DNA of 64,000 nucleotides from NCBI RefSeq assembly GCF_029853695.1, contig NZ_CP122537.1, forward strand, positions 2,067,501 through 2,131,500, written 5' to 3'. The position numbers and the translations under genes were made by a program. This stretch comes from Jannaschia sp. GRR-S6-38 (GTDB lineage Bacteria; Pseudomonadota; Alphaproteobacteria; Rhodobacterales; Rhodobacteraceae). The notes under the pieces are model-generated. The model was not told the origin of the DNA, made no database searches, and worked only from the letters and a program-made list of their open reading frames with translations. Below, in pieces: positions 50,607 to 59,742 of the stretch. The number at the start of each line of letters is the position of its first letter. Within the stretch, counting starts at the first letter, position 1.

Positions 50607-51785
50607 ATGGAACAGGTCGTCATCACCGGGGCCCGGCGCACGCCGATGGGCGGGTTCCAGGGCGCGCTCGCGCAGGCCAGCGCGGCTGAGCTGGGCGGCG
50701 CGGCCATCGCCGCGGCGCTGGATCACGCGGGCGTCGCGCCGGAGCGGATCGAAGAGGTGCTGATGGGCTGCGTCCTGCCGGCGGGCCAGGGCCAGGCCCC
50801 GGCGCGGCAGGCGGGCTTCCTGGCCGGGCTGCCCGAGACCGTGCCTGCCACGACGCTCAACAAGATGTGCGGCTCGGGGATGAAGGCCGCGATGATCGCC
50901 CATGACCAGATCGCGCTGGGCCGGACCGGCGTGATGGTCGCGGGCGGGATGGAGTCGATGACCAACGCGCCCTACCTGCTGCCCGGCATGCGCGCCGGCG
51001 CGCGGCTGGGGCACGGGCAGGCCATCGACCACATGTTCCTCGACGGGCTGGAGGACGCCTATGACAAGGGCCGCCTGATGGGCACCTTCGCCGAGGATTG
51101 CGCCGAGACCTACCAGTTCACCCGCGAGGCGCAGGACGAATACGCGCTGCGTTCGCTCTCGCGCGCCACCGAGGCGATCGCCTCGGGCGGGTTCGGGGCG
51201 GAGGTCGCGGCCTATACCGTCACCTCGCGCAAGGGCGAGACGGTGGTGCGCGACGACGAGCAGCCCGCCACCGCGCGGCCCGACAAGATCCCGCATCTGA
51301 ACCCCGCCTTCCGCAAGGGCGGCACGGTGACGGCGGCGAATTCCTCGTCGATCTCGGACGGGGCGGCGGCGCTGGTGATGGCCTCGGCCGCAGTGGCGGA
51401 GGCCGAGGGCCTGCCGGTGCGCGCGCGGGTGCTGGGCCATGCCAGCCACGCGCAGGCGCCGGGCCTGTTCACCACCGCGCCCGTTCCGGCGGCGCGGAAG
51501 CTGCTGGAGCGGATCGGCTGGGCGAAGGACGATGTCGATCTCTGGGAGGTCAACGAAGCCTTCGCGGTGGTGCCGATGGCCTTCATGCAGGAGATGGGGC
51601 TGGATCCGGAGATCGTGAACGTGAATGGCGGGGCCTGCGCGCTGGGCCACCCGATCGGCGCCTCGGGCGCGCGGATCATGGTGACGCTGCTTCACGCGCT
51701 GGAGGCGCGGGGCCTGAAGCGCGGGGTGGCCGCGATCTGCATCGGCGGCGGCGAGGGCACGGCCATCGCGATCGAGCGGGTCTGA
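50607..51785 (+). CDS. Acetyl-CoA C-acetyltransferase (thiolase), second copy
   Basis: It encodes 392 aa. The nucleophile is Cys in NKMCGSGMKAAMIA, His is in NVNGGACALGHPIGASGA and the acid/base Cys in AICIGGGEGTAIA. The central loop (DGLEDAYDKGRLMGTFAEDC) is that of biosynthetic/BktB-like enzymes acting on short acyl-CoAs. It is separate in sequence from the thiolase at 46605, so the pair looks like two functional types rather than a recent duplication. Confidence 0.94.
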   Translation: MEQVVITGARRTPMGGFQGALAQASAAELGGAAIAAALDHAGVAPERIEEVLMGCVLPAGQGQAPARQAGFLAGLPETVPATTLNKMCGSGMKAAMIAHDQIALGRTGVMVAGGMESMTNAPYLLPGMRAGARLGHGQAIDHMFLDGLEDAYDKGRLMGTFAEDCAETYQFTREAQDEYALRSLSRATEAIASGGFGAEVAAYTVTSRKGETVVRDDEQPATARPDKIPHLNPAFRKGGTVTAANSSSISDGAAALVMASAAVAEAEGLPVRARVLGHASHAQAPGLFTTAPVPAARKLLERIGWAKDDVDLWEVNEAFAVVPMAFMQEMGLDPEIVNVNGGACALGHPIGASGARIMVTLLHALEARGLKRGVAAICIGGGEGTAIAIERV

Positions 51786-51850
51786 GCGGGGCAGGGGGGC
51801 GCCGCACCCCGTCGGCTGCGCCGACCCCCCCGAGGTATTTCCGGCCAGAG
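51785..51850 (-). repeat. Dispersed intergenic palindromic repeat, copy 2
   Basis: The minus strand reads CCTCTGGCCGGAAATACCTC, then a GGGGGGGTCGGC...GCCGA hairpin region and a GC-rich end. It matches copy 1 at 15788-15851 in order and in most bases. Its edge (AGAGGAC) overlaps the ribosome site of the fRMsr gene. Confidence 0.7.
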
Positions 51851-51856
51851 GACAAC

Positions 51857-52312
51857 ATGACACGGATCGACTATGCCGAGCGCGCAAAGACCATCGCCGC
51901 GCTGACCGAGGGCGAGGACGACGCGGTCGCGCTGATGGCGACGCTGGCCTGCGAGCTGCATCACGCCGACGACCGGTTCGACTGGACCGGCTTCTACCGC
52001 GTGACCGCGCCGGGGCTTTTGAAGATAGGGCCCTACCAGGGCGGCCATGGCTGCCTGCAGATCCCTTTCGACCGGGGCGTCTGCGGGGCCTGCGCGCGCA
52101 CGGGCGAGGTGCAGATCGTGGCGGATGTCGACGCCTTTCCGGGCCATATCGCCTGCGCGTCCTCGACCCGCTCGGAGATCGTGCTGCCGGTGCGGGATCG
52201 CGGCGGCGCGCTGATCGCGGTGCTGGATATCGACAGCGACCGGCCGGAGGCCTTCGACGCGGAGGACGCGCGCCAGTTGTCGGCGATCCTGGACGCGGTC
52301 TTCGCGCGGTGA
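51857..52312 (+). CDS. msrC: Free methionine-(R)-sulfoxide reductase (GAF domain)
   Basis: It encodes 151 aa from the ATG at 51857. It is a single GAF domain with the three Cys of the fRMsr family at C66, C76 and C100; their spacing (10 and 24) equals that of E. coli YebR (C84, C94, C118). GVCGACARTGE, DAFPGHIACASSTRSEIVLP and LDIDSDRPEAFD are family segments. It reduces free Met-R-sulfoxide in the cytoplasm. The stop overlaps the GTG of the next gene. Confidence 0.94.
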   Translation: MTRIDYAERAKTIAALTEGEDDAVALMATLACELHHADDRFDWTGFYRVTAPGLLKIGPYQGGHGCLQIPFDRGVCGACARTGEVQIVADVDAFPGHIACASSTRSEIVLPVRDRGGALIAVLDIDSDRPEAFDAEDARQLSAILDAVFAR

Positions 52313-52774
52313 GCGAGCTGCGCGGGCTGATGACCCGCCAGCATCGCGCCGGGCGGGTGGACTGGATCGGGCTGCGCCCCGAACGCCGCGCGGAGATGCG
52401 GGCGGTGGACGCGGCCGGGATCGCGGCGGAGGGGCTCGCGGGAGACCACGCCCGGTCCGGCAAGCGTGCGGTCACGCTGATCCAGGCGGAGCATCTGCCG
52501 GTCATCGCCGCGCTCTGCGACGGCACGGTCACGCCGGCGGCGCTGCGCCGGAACCTCGTGGTCTCGGGGATCAACCTCGCCACACTGCGGGGACGGGCGG
52601 TCCGGATCGGTGATGCGCTTCTGCGGATCGAGGGGGCCCTGCGCGCCCTGCTCGCGGATGGAGGCGGCGCTGGGGCCGGGCGGCTACCAGGCAATGCGCC
52701 ACCATGGCGGCTGGTGCGCCTCGGTCCTGGAGCCGGGCGAGGTGGCGCTGGGCTGCGCGGTGGCGCCGGCATGA
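52309..52774 (+). pseudogene. MOSC-domain protein with one-base frameshift
   Basis: A GTG start within the fRMsr stop gives MSELRGLMTRQHRAGRVDWI and a MOSC-like core ([31 protein letters not shown]). At a G5 tract (52632-52636) the frame shifts. With one G removed the protein continues [20 protein letters not shown], then [19 protein letters not shown], and stops at 52774 (about 154 aa), the expected MOSC ending. As written, the frame instead reads Gly/Arg-rich and runs into the GNAT gene. MOSC proteins are sulfur-carrier domains. Confidence 0.88.
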
Positions 52775-53253
52775 TCCGGCGCGCGACCAAGGCCGACCGG
52801 GCGGCGATCTGCGCGCTGCACCTGGCCTCCTGGCAGGATAGCTATGCGGGCGTGCTGCCGGCGGCTTATCTGCGCGACGAGCTGCCCGCCGACATGGCGG
52901 CGAAATGGGCGGCGCGGCGCTTCGCGGCGCCGGAGCTGACGCTGGTGGCCGAGGCCGGCGGGGAGATGACCGGTTTCGCCTGCGCGCTGACCGACCGCGA
53001 CCCGCCGCTGATCGACAACCTGCATGTTCGCCCCGGCCTGCGCGGGGGCGGCACCGGGGGCCGGCTGCTCGCGGCGATAAAGGCTGCGCTGGCGGAGGCG
53101 GGATTCGCGCGCGCCTACCTGACCGTGCTGGAGGAGAACGCCGCCGCGCATCGCTTCTACCTGGCGCATGGCGGCGTGGACGAGGGCGCGGTGGACGACA
53201 TGCTGGTGGGGCACCCGGTGCGCGCGCGGCGGATCGGGTTCGGGCTAACCTGA
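52771..53253 (+). CDS. GNAT family N-acetyltransferase
   Basis: It encodes 160 aa from the ATG at 52771, which overlaps the corrected MOSC stop (ATGA). The GNAT acetyl-CoA motif is [19 protein letters not shown], preceded by [10 protein letters not shown] and followed by [19 protein letters not shown]. The substrate is unknown. An uncorrected reading fuses it to the MOSC protein as 314 aa; this is an artefact of the frameshift. It ends 89 bp before pheT. Confidence 0.9.
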   Translation: MIRRATKADRAAICALHLASWQDSYAGVLPAAYLRDELPADMAAKWAARRFAAPELTLVAEAGGEMTGFACALTDRDPPLIDNLHVRPGLRGGGTGGRLLAAIKAALAEAGFARAYLTVLEENAAAHRFYLAHGGVDEGAVDDMLVGHPVRARRIGFGLT

Positions 53254-53342
53254 TCCGCGGGGCCGCGGCGCGCCGCGCTCTTCAATCCGCCCGCGGCATC
53301 GGCTAGGCGGTCTCCCGAACCAGTCGCAACGGACGCCCGACC

Positions 53343-55735
53343 ATGAAATTCACGCTCTCCTGGCTGAAGCGCCATCTCGAGACCTCGGCCACGGTCGACC
53401 AGATCGCCGAGGCGCTGACCGATCTCGGGCTCGAGGTCGAGGGGATCGAGGATCGCGGCGCGCGGCTGAAGGATTTCACCCTGGGCTACGTCAAGTCGGC
53501 CGAGAAGCATCCCGATGCCGACCGGCTGCGCGTCTGCCAGGTCGAGACGGACGAGGGTGTGACGCAGATCATCTGCGGCGCGCCCAATGCGCGGGCGGGG
53601 ATCACCGTCGTCGTGGCGAAGCCCGGCGTCTATGTGCCGGGCATCGACACGACCATCGGCGTGGGCAAGATCCGCGGCGTGGAGAGCCATGGGATGATGG
53701 CTTCCGAGCGCGAGCTGGAGCTGTCCGAGGAGCATGACGGCATCATCGAGTTGCCCTCGGGCGAGGTGGGCCAGCGCTTCACCGACTGGCTGGCCGAACA
53801 CGAGCCCGCGAAGGTCGACCCGGTGATCGAGATCGCGATCACGCCGAACCGGCCCGACGCGCTGGGCGTGCGTGGCATCGCCCGCGACCTGGCCGCGCGG
53901 GGCTTGGGCGTGATGAAGCCGCTGGAGACGCCTGTCGTGGCGGATGCCTTCGACAGCCCGGTGGGCGTCACGATCGACGCGGACACGCGCGACGGCTGCC
54001 CGGTCTTCGCGCTGCGCGTGATCCGGGGCGTGCGGAACGGGCCCAGCCCCGACTGGCTGCAGGACAAGCTGCGCGCCATCGGGCTGCGCCCGATCAGCTT
54101 CCTCGTGGATGTGACCAACTGGTTCACCTACGACCTGAACCGGCCGCTGCACGTCTTCGACGCCGACGTGGTCAAGGGCGACCTGCGCGTGCATCGCGCG
54201 GCGGGCGGCGAGACGATCACCGCGCTGGACGAGAAGGACTACACCCTGCCCGCGGGCGCCATCGCGATCAGCGACGACACGGGCGTCGAGAGCATCGCGG
54301 GCATCATGGGGGGGGCGCATTCCGGCGTAACGGAGGCCACCGTGAACGTGGTCGTCGAGAGCGCCTATTGGGACCCGGTGCAGATCGCCCATACCGGACG
54401 CGCGCTGAAGATCAATTCCGACGCGCGCTACCGTTTCGAGCGGGGCGTGGACCCGGCCTTCACGCCCGAGGGGCTGGACCACGCGGTCGCGCTGATCCTG
54501 GAGCAGGCCGGCGGCGAGGCCTCGGCGATGGTCGTCGCGGGCGCGGTGCCCGATACGGCGCGCGCCTACCGGCTGGACACCGACCGGGTCGAGAGCCTGG
54601 TCGGCATGGCGATCCCGGCCGCCGAGCAGCGCGCCACGCTGGAGGCGCTGGGCTTCGCTCTGGAGGGCGACCTGGCCCATGTGCCGTCCTGGCGGCCCGA
54701 CGTGCAGGGCGAGGCGGACCTGGTGGAGGAGGTGGCGCGCATCGCGTCGCTGACGAAGCTGCAGGGCCGGCCGATGACGCGGCCTGCGCAGGTCCTGCGC
54801 CCGGTCCTGACGCCGCAGCAGCAGCGCGAGCGGATGGCGCGGCGGACGGCGGCGTCGCTCGGCTACGACGAATGCGTGACCTACAGCTTCATCGACGCGG
54901 CCGCGGCGGCGCTGTTCGGCGGCGGCACCGATGCGACCCGGCTGGAGAACCCGATCTCCAGCGACATGAGCCATATGCGCCCCGACCTGCTGCCGGGCCT
55001 GTTGCAGGCCGCGGCGCGCAACCAGGCGCGCGGCCTCGCGGACCTGGCGCTGTTTGAGGCGGGGCACGCCTTCGCGGGCGGCGAGCCGGGCGAGCAGGGC
55101 TTCCGCCTGACCGGGCTGCAGGTAGGCCATACGGGGCCGAAGAACGTCCACGGCACGCGCCGCGCGGTCGACCTGTTCGACGCGCGCGCCGATGCCGAAG
55201 CGGTGCTGGCCGCGCTGGGCGCGCCGGCAAGCGCGCAGGTCTTCCACGGCGCGTCGGACTGGTGGCATCCGGGACGCTCGGGCCGGATCGGTCTGGGGCC
55301 GAAGAAGGTGCTGGCCGAATTCGGCGAGATCCATCCCCGGATCCTGCGCGCGCTGGACGTGAAGGGCCCGGCGGTGGGCTTCACCGTCTTTCCCGCCGAA
55401 GTGCCGCAGCCCAAGTCGCAGACCACCTCGCGCGGGGCGCTGGCGCTGCCCGACCTGCAGGCGGTGGAGCGGGACTTCGCCTTTGTCGTGGATGCGCAGG
55501 TCGAGGCCCAGAAGCTGGTCCAGGCCGCGCAGGGCGCCGACAAGGCGCTGATCGCGGAGGTGCGGGTCTTCGACGAGTTCGTGGGCGGTTCGCTTGGAGA
55601 GGGGCGCAAGTCGCTGGCCCTGACCGTGCGGCTGCAGCCGACCGAGAAGACGCTGACCGACAAGGAGATCGAGGCGGTCGCGGCGAAGGTGGTCGAGAAG
55701 GTCGTGAAGGCGACGGGGGGGAGCTCAGGGGGTAG
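53343..55735 (+). CDS. pheT: Phenylalanyl-tRNA synthetase beta subunit, frameshift in last codons
   Basis: About 797 aa. It starts MKFTLSWLKRHLETSATVDQ. A tRNA-binding EMAP domain (residues 40-150), the B3/B4 editing region, B5 and the catalytic-like core precede a C-terminal anticodon-binding FDX-ACB domain (PDLQAVERDFAFVVDAQVEA). The natural end should read KATGGELRG then TAG at 55733. One G is missing from a G-run (55715-55721, seven instead of eight), so the frame as given runs on to 55964 with an unrelated basic tail of about 80 residues. It charges tRNA-Phe with PheS (not in the window). Confidence 0.94.
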
Positions 55736-55756
55736 GGGGCAGGGACCGGGGTGCCC

Positions 55757-56761
55757 TCAGACGAGACGGCACATCATGCGGGCGAAGGCCTTGGGCCCGG
55801 GACATGGCCGGGCCGACGGGATTGGCCACGGGCCGGGCGCCCGGCCTCGCAACTGCTTGCGATCCCTGCCGCCAAGACCGCGGAGGACCTCGCGCCCGAG
55901 CAAGAGCGACTCGGTCCACGCGCCGTTTGCCTCGATCACCGAATGGCGCGGCAGAAGTATGTGAAACCAAATCTGGCGAACCCAGCCGCGTGTGGCTTCG
56001 ACACCCGGCAATTCAGTCAGCGCTTTCGCCGGAGCCAGCGCCCCGCCCGCGCGCCAACCCGAAACCTGTCCCATTTCGCCCACCAGTATCCGATGCTGTG
56101 GTGAAACGATCAGGTCCCGTTCGGGCCGTCCGGGACCCAGCGCGCCTGCGGCGATCCTGATCGGACCGGCGTTCGGTTCATTGGCCTCCAGCACCTCGCG
56201 ACGGCGGACCATGATGACGGGCAGCGCGCCGTCATCGAGAGTTACAATCGGATCGCCAGGGCGTAGATGCTCGATCAATGCCGCACCCGATGGCGTCGCG
56301 ATCCGCGTGCCGGGCGCGAAACAGGTGATCGTTCCGGCGTTGGACGAGGAGGTCGTTTGATAGCTGCTGCCGCCATCCGTGGATTGGAGCGACTGTTGGC
56401 CGCCGCTGTGCTCGCCAGCCGAGGTCGTCGTCATGCCCGATGCCGGGCCTTCGATGGCGGTGATGGTGTCCTTGAAGCCGATGAACTGCTCGACCGTCCC
56501 GGACGAGGTATTCACGAGCGCAAGCGCTTCGTTGTTGTGAAGATCGACCCAGTTCGGATCGGCGGAGTCGATTAGGAAGACGTTCTTTCCGTCAATGCTT
56601 TGAACGACCGAGCCGAGCGAAAAGGTCTCGATGATCGTCCCGTCCGTATCATAGACGATCAACTGAAAATCCGCAGGGTTGAAATTGTTGGAAAGGACCA
56701 CCTCGACGAAGTTGGAGGCCGCGCCGCCGTCGTAATCAACCTCCGAAATATACGCGGTCAT
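55757..56761 (-). CDS. Hint-domain protein with N-terminal lamin-tail-like domain
   Basis: It encodes 334 aa. Residues 1-110 form a beta-rich segment (MTAYISEVDYDGGAASNFVE), similar to lamin-tail/LTD folds of exported bacterial proteins. A Ser/Thr/Gly linker leads to a Hint domain starting at Cys in TCFAPGTRIATPSGAALIEHL, with the later VSPQHRILVGEMGQVSG. Such proteins are common in Rhodobacteraceae and are thought to be secreted and possibly self-cleaving. The 5' half is clearly AT-richer than its neighbours, suggesting transfer. The last 30 residues overlap the aberrant pheT tail region. Confidence 0.85.
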   Translation of the reverse strand: MTAYISEVDYDGGAASNFVEVVLSNNFNPADFQLIVYDTDGTIIETFSLGSVVQSIDGKNVFLIDSADPNWVDLHNNEALALVNTSSGTVEQFIGFKDTITAIEGPASGMTTTSAGEHSGGQQSLQSTDGGSSYQTTSSSNAGTITCFAPGTRIATPSGAALIEHLRPGDPIVTLDDGALPVIMVRRREVLEANEPNAGPIRIAAGALGPGRPERDLIVSPQHRILVGEMGQVSGWRAGGALAPAKALTELPGVEATRGWVRQIWFHILLPRHSVIEANGAWTESLLLGREVLRGLGGRDRKQLRGRAPGPWPIPSARPCPGPKAFARMMCRLV

Positions 56762-56837
56762 AAGATTCTACCCGACTCGTCACTGACCGGTCGGATAGGC
56801 GAGAATTGTTGCGAAATTACGGCTGTGCGATCACGCG

Positions 56838-58022
56838 TCAGCCATAATCCCGCTGATCGTCGATCACCTTCCCGTCGTTGGGCAGACTGTCCACGCGGCT
56901 CACCCGGCCCTTCAGCTTCAGCACCTGCGCCACGCTCTCGGCCCAGGCCCCTTCGTCGCCGCCATCGGCCTCGACCTGTACGGCCATCGCGTCCATTTCG
57001 CCCTCGCGGGTGACGGTGACGCGGGCGGCGCGGATCTCGGGGTGGCGGGCGACCAGTTCGGCCACCTGTTCGGGCCGCACGAACATGCCCTTGATCTTGG
57101 CGGTCTGGTCGGCGCGGCCCATCCAGCCCTTGATGCGCGTGTTGGTCCGGCCGCAGGGCGAGGCGCCGGGCAGGATCGCGGACAGGTCGCCCGTGGCGAA
57201 GCGGATCAGCGGGTAATCGGGGTTGAGCGACGTGACGAGGACCTCGCCCACCTCGCCCTCGGCCACGGGGTCGCCGGTGCCGGGGCGGACGATTTCGACG
57301 ATGACGCCCTCGTCGATGATCATTCCCTCCATCGCCTGGGACTCGTAGGCGATGTTGCCAAGATCAGCGGTGGCGTAGCATTGCAGGCACGCGATCCCGC
57401 GATCCGCGTATTCCTGGCGCAGGCTGGGGAACAGCGCGCCGCCGCCCACGGCCGCGCGGGTGAAGGACAGCATCTCGCCCATCTCTTCGGCGCGGTCGAG
57501 GATCACCTTCAGATAGTCGGGCGTGCCCGCATAGGCGGTGCAGCCCAGATCGGCCGCCGCACGGACCTGCAGGTCGGTCTGGCCCACGCCCGCGGGCACG
57601 ACCACGGCGCCCACGGCGCGCGCGCCGCTTTCGAAAATGTGGCCGGCGGGGGTCAGGTGGTAGCCGAAGCAGTTCTGCACGATATCGGTCGTGCCGATGC
57701 CGCAGGCATGCAGGAAGCGGCCCATGCGCCACCAGTCATGGGTGACGCCGCCCGGCTCGTAGATCGGGCCCGGCGACTGGAAGATCTGGGCGAGGTTCGA
57801 GACGCGGATGCCGCCGAAGGGCCGGCGGGCGGCCTGGCGTTCGACGAGTTCGGATTTGCGCAGCACGGGCAGCCGCGCGAGGTCGTCGAGGCTTTCGATG
57901 TCGTCGGGGGCGAGCCCGCCCGGCGCGCCCGAGGTCTGGGCCAGCTGCTTGCGCAACGCGGCGAGCTGCGCGGCGGCGCGTTCGTCGGCGCTGCGGGTTT
58001 CCAGATCGTCGTAATGGCTCAT
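56838..58022 (-). CDS. Phenylacetate-CoA ligase-like AMP-binding enzyme
   Basis: It encodes 394 aa from the ATG at 58022 (MSHYDDLETRSADERAAAQL), overlapping the previous stop (ATGA). It belongs to the PaaK group of adenylate-forming enzymes: PILRKSELVERQ-like start (LPVLRKSELVERQ), AGTPDYLKVILDRAEEMGE, QCYATADLGNIAYESQAM and RIKGWMGRADQTAKIKGMFV near the C-terminal lid, with a catalytic Lys expected near the end (NDGKVIDDQRDYG). It activates an aromatic or other carboxylic acid to its CoA thioester. As the last gene of a liv-type uptake operon, it probably acts on the imported compound. Confidence 0.9.
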   Translation of the reverse strand: MSHYDDLETRSADERAAAQLAALRKQLAQTSGAPGGLAPDDIESLDDLARLPVLRKSELVERQAARRPFGGIRVSNLAQIFQSPGPIYEPGGVTHDWWRMGRFLHACGIGTTDIVQNCFGYHLTPAGHIFESGARAVGAVVVPAGVGQTDLQVRAAADLGCTAYAGTPDYLKVILDRAEEMGEMLSFTRAAVGGGALFPSLRQEYADRGIACLQCYATADLGNIAYESQAMEGMIIDEGVIVEIVRPGTGDPVAEGEVGEVLVTSLNPDYPLIRFATGDLSAILPGASPCGRTNTRIKGWMGRADQTAKIKGMFVRPEQVAELVARHPEIRAARVTVTREGEMDAMAVQVEADGGDEGAWAESVAQVLKLKGRVSRVDSLPNDGKVIDDQRDYG

Positions 58023-59052
58023 GACAGTCCCCAATGGTCGAGCGCCCCGTCGAAATCGGGCGCGTGGTAGCAGGGCACGCCCTCCGCCGCGATGGCGGCG
58101 AAGGCGGCGGCATCGTTGTCGCCCGTTCCGGGCGCGGGCTCGCGCAGGGCGACGCCCCGGATGCGGCCCGGGTGGCGGCGGACGGCATCGAGATAGACGG
58201 CCGCGTCCTTCTGGCCGGAATCGCCCATCAGGTAGGCCGGCAGATCCGGATTGGCGGCGAGGATCGCGTCGATGGCGGCGCCCTTGTGGGAGCCGTGGCT
58301 GGCGCCCACGCCATCCTCGGTCAGGCCCAGGTCGCGCAGGAACATCGGCCCGCGTGGCACGTCGTTTCGCGCGAAGAGCGCGTCGAGGAACCGGTAGAGG
58401 TTCCAGGGCGAGGAGGAGACGTAGAAGATCGGGTTCGCCCCCCCGCTTCCAGCGCGCGCATCAGCCGGACCGCGTCGTCATGCACGGTGCGGGTCAGCGC
58501 GGAGCCGGTGAAGGTGGTCCAGAGGTTGCGCGCCAGCGAATGCGCGCCGGTCTCGATCATCGTGTCGTCGATATCGGAGATCACCAGATGCGTGGCCGAC
58601 GGCGCGGGCATCCGGACCGGGAAGGCAATCTCGGTCGCGGGGCGGCCCTCGACCATCACGGGCACGCCGGCCCAGATATTGCCCGCGGCCACGTCGGCGC
58701 GGCGCGGCGGAACGCGCAGGGTGACGTAGCCCTCGGCGTCGCTGATCGCGGTGGTGCCGCCGCCGGTCACGGTGACGCCCGCGACCTCGTCGGTGAAGAA
58801 CAGCGAAGCCATCTGGCGCAGGTTCGTCAGCCGCGACTGGCGCGGGTCGGGATGGGCCTCGCGCAGATGGGTCAGGACGCGGCCGCGCAGCACCAGCGCG
58901 TCGGGTTCGGCATAGCCGCAATAGGCCTCCAGCACCGGCTCGGCGCCGCGGCGGGCGCCGATGCGTTCCAGGCCGCGCTCCAGCTGCCGGCCGAGGCGCA
59001 GCGCGACGCGGCGGATCGCGCTGCCGCGGGTCCTGTGGCGCGCGGCGCTCAT
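58019..59052 (-). pseudogene. App1-like (DUF2183) phosphatase, one-base frameshift
   Basis: The 5' part starts at 59052 (MSAARHRTRGSAIRRVALRL) and carries the HAD-like motif VISDIDDTMIETGAHSLARN. It breaks at a C7 tract (58438-58444 plus strand). With one base added the frame continues NPIFYVSSSPWNLYRFLDAL, FARNDVPRGPMFLRDLGL and GDSGQKDAAVYLDAVRR to the stop at 58019, the complete App1 (phosphatidate phosphatase domain) pattern. About 344 aa if repaired. It overlaps both neighbours by 4 bp, so the reading frame is under operon constraint and a sequencing error is likely. Confidence 0.88.
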
Positions 59053-59690
59053 CGGGCCGCCCGGACGGCGTCGGCGGGGCCGTCGAGTGCTGCGCGGGTG
59101 AGCGCCGCCATCAGCCGCACGAAGCGCTCCCGCCCGCCGGCGAGCTTCAGGAGCGCCTCCGCGTCGTCGGGCAGGCCGAGATCCCGCGCGGCATCGAGCG
59201 CCGGCCCATCCGCGCGCGGATGGAAGATGTCCCAGACGAGCTGCGCCTCGCGCGCGAAGATCGCGGCGCCTATCGGCCCGATGCCCTTGGCGCCCTGCAG
59301 CGCCTCGAGCAGGGCGTCGGCATCCTCGGCCCGGTCGCGCAAAACGCGGAGGTCGCCGTCGAAGCTGTCCCGCGCCCACGCCGCCGTCTCCTTCAGATAG
59401 CCGGTCGTCACCTCGCGGTAGCGGGCGTAGCCGCCGTCGGTCAGCACCTCGATCAGGCGCGCGTCATCGGCGTCGAGGATGGCGTCGATCTTGTGCAGCC
59501 CCGCCTCGCGCAGCTTCGCCGCCGCGGCCACGGCCAGCCCGCTGTCGATCCGCGCGGCGAGCATCAGCGCGCCGATCAGCCAGTGGAAGAGTTCCTGCGG
59601 GGTGTCGCGGGCGAAATTGGCGCCGATCGCTTCGGAATAGAGCTGGCCCTGGTGCTCGATCAGGGCGTCCACGATCTCCTGACGGCTCAT
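59049..59690 (-). CDS. HhH-GPD-like DNA glycosylase family protein
   Basis: It encodes 213 aa from the ATG at 59690 behind GGAGG. It is helical throughout with the helix-hairpin-helix ALQGAKGIGPIGAAIFARE near residues 132-150, as in endonuclease III-type glycosylases. The family Lys/Asp catalytic residues and the [4Fe-4S] Cys cluster are not obvious, so activity may differ. The sequence LIGALMLAARIDSGLAVAAA resembles the first HhH-GPD helices. It sits between thpR and the App1 gene. Confidence 0.78.
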   Translation of the reverse strand: MSRQEIVDALIEHQGQLYSEAIGANFARDTPQELFHWLIGALMLAARIDSGLAVAAAAKLREAGLHKIDAILDADDARLIEVLTDGGYARYREVTTGYLKETAAWARDSFDGDLRVLRDRAEDADALLEALQGAKGIGPIGAAIFAREAQLVWDIFHPRADGPALDAARDLGLPDDAEALLKLAGGRERFVRLMAALTRAALDGPADAVRAAR

Positions 59691-59742
59691 CGGCGCCTCC
59701 TTCCGGAGGCCAATGCGGCGGCGGCGGCGGGGGTCCCGGCCA

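Noticed and set aside
46605..51785. Two thiolases as a recent tandem duplication
   Set aside because: They differ throughout outside the catalytic motifs and are separated by unrelated genes.
52309..53253. A single 314-aa MOSC-GNAT fusion protein
   Set aside because: The linker is the product of a one-base frameshift; correction gives two normal overlapping genes.
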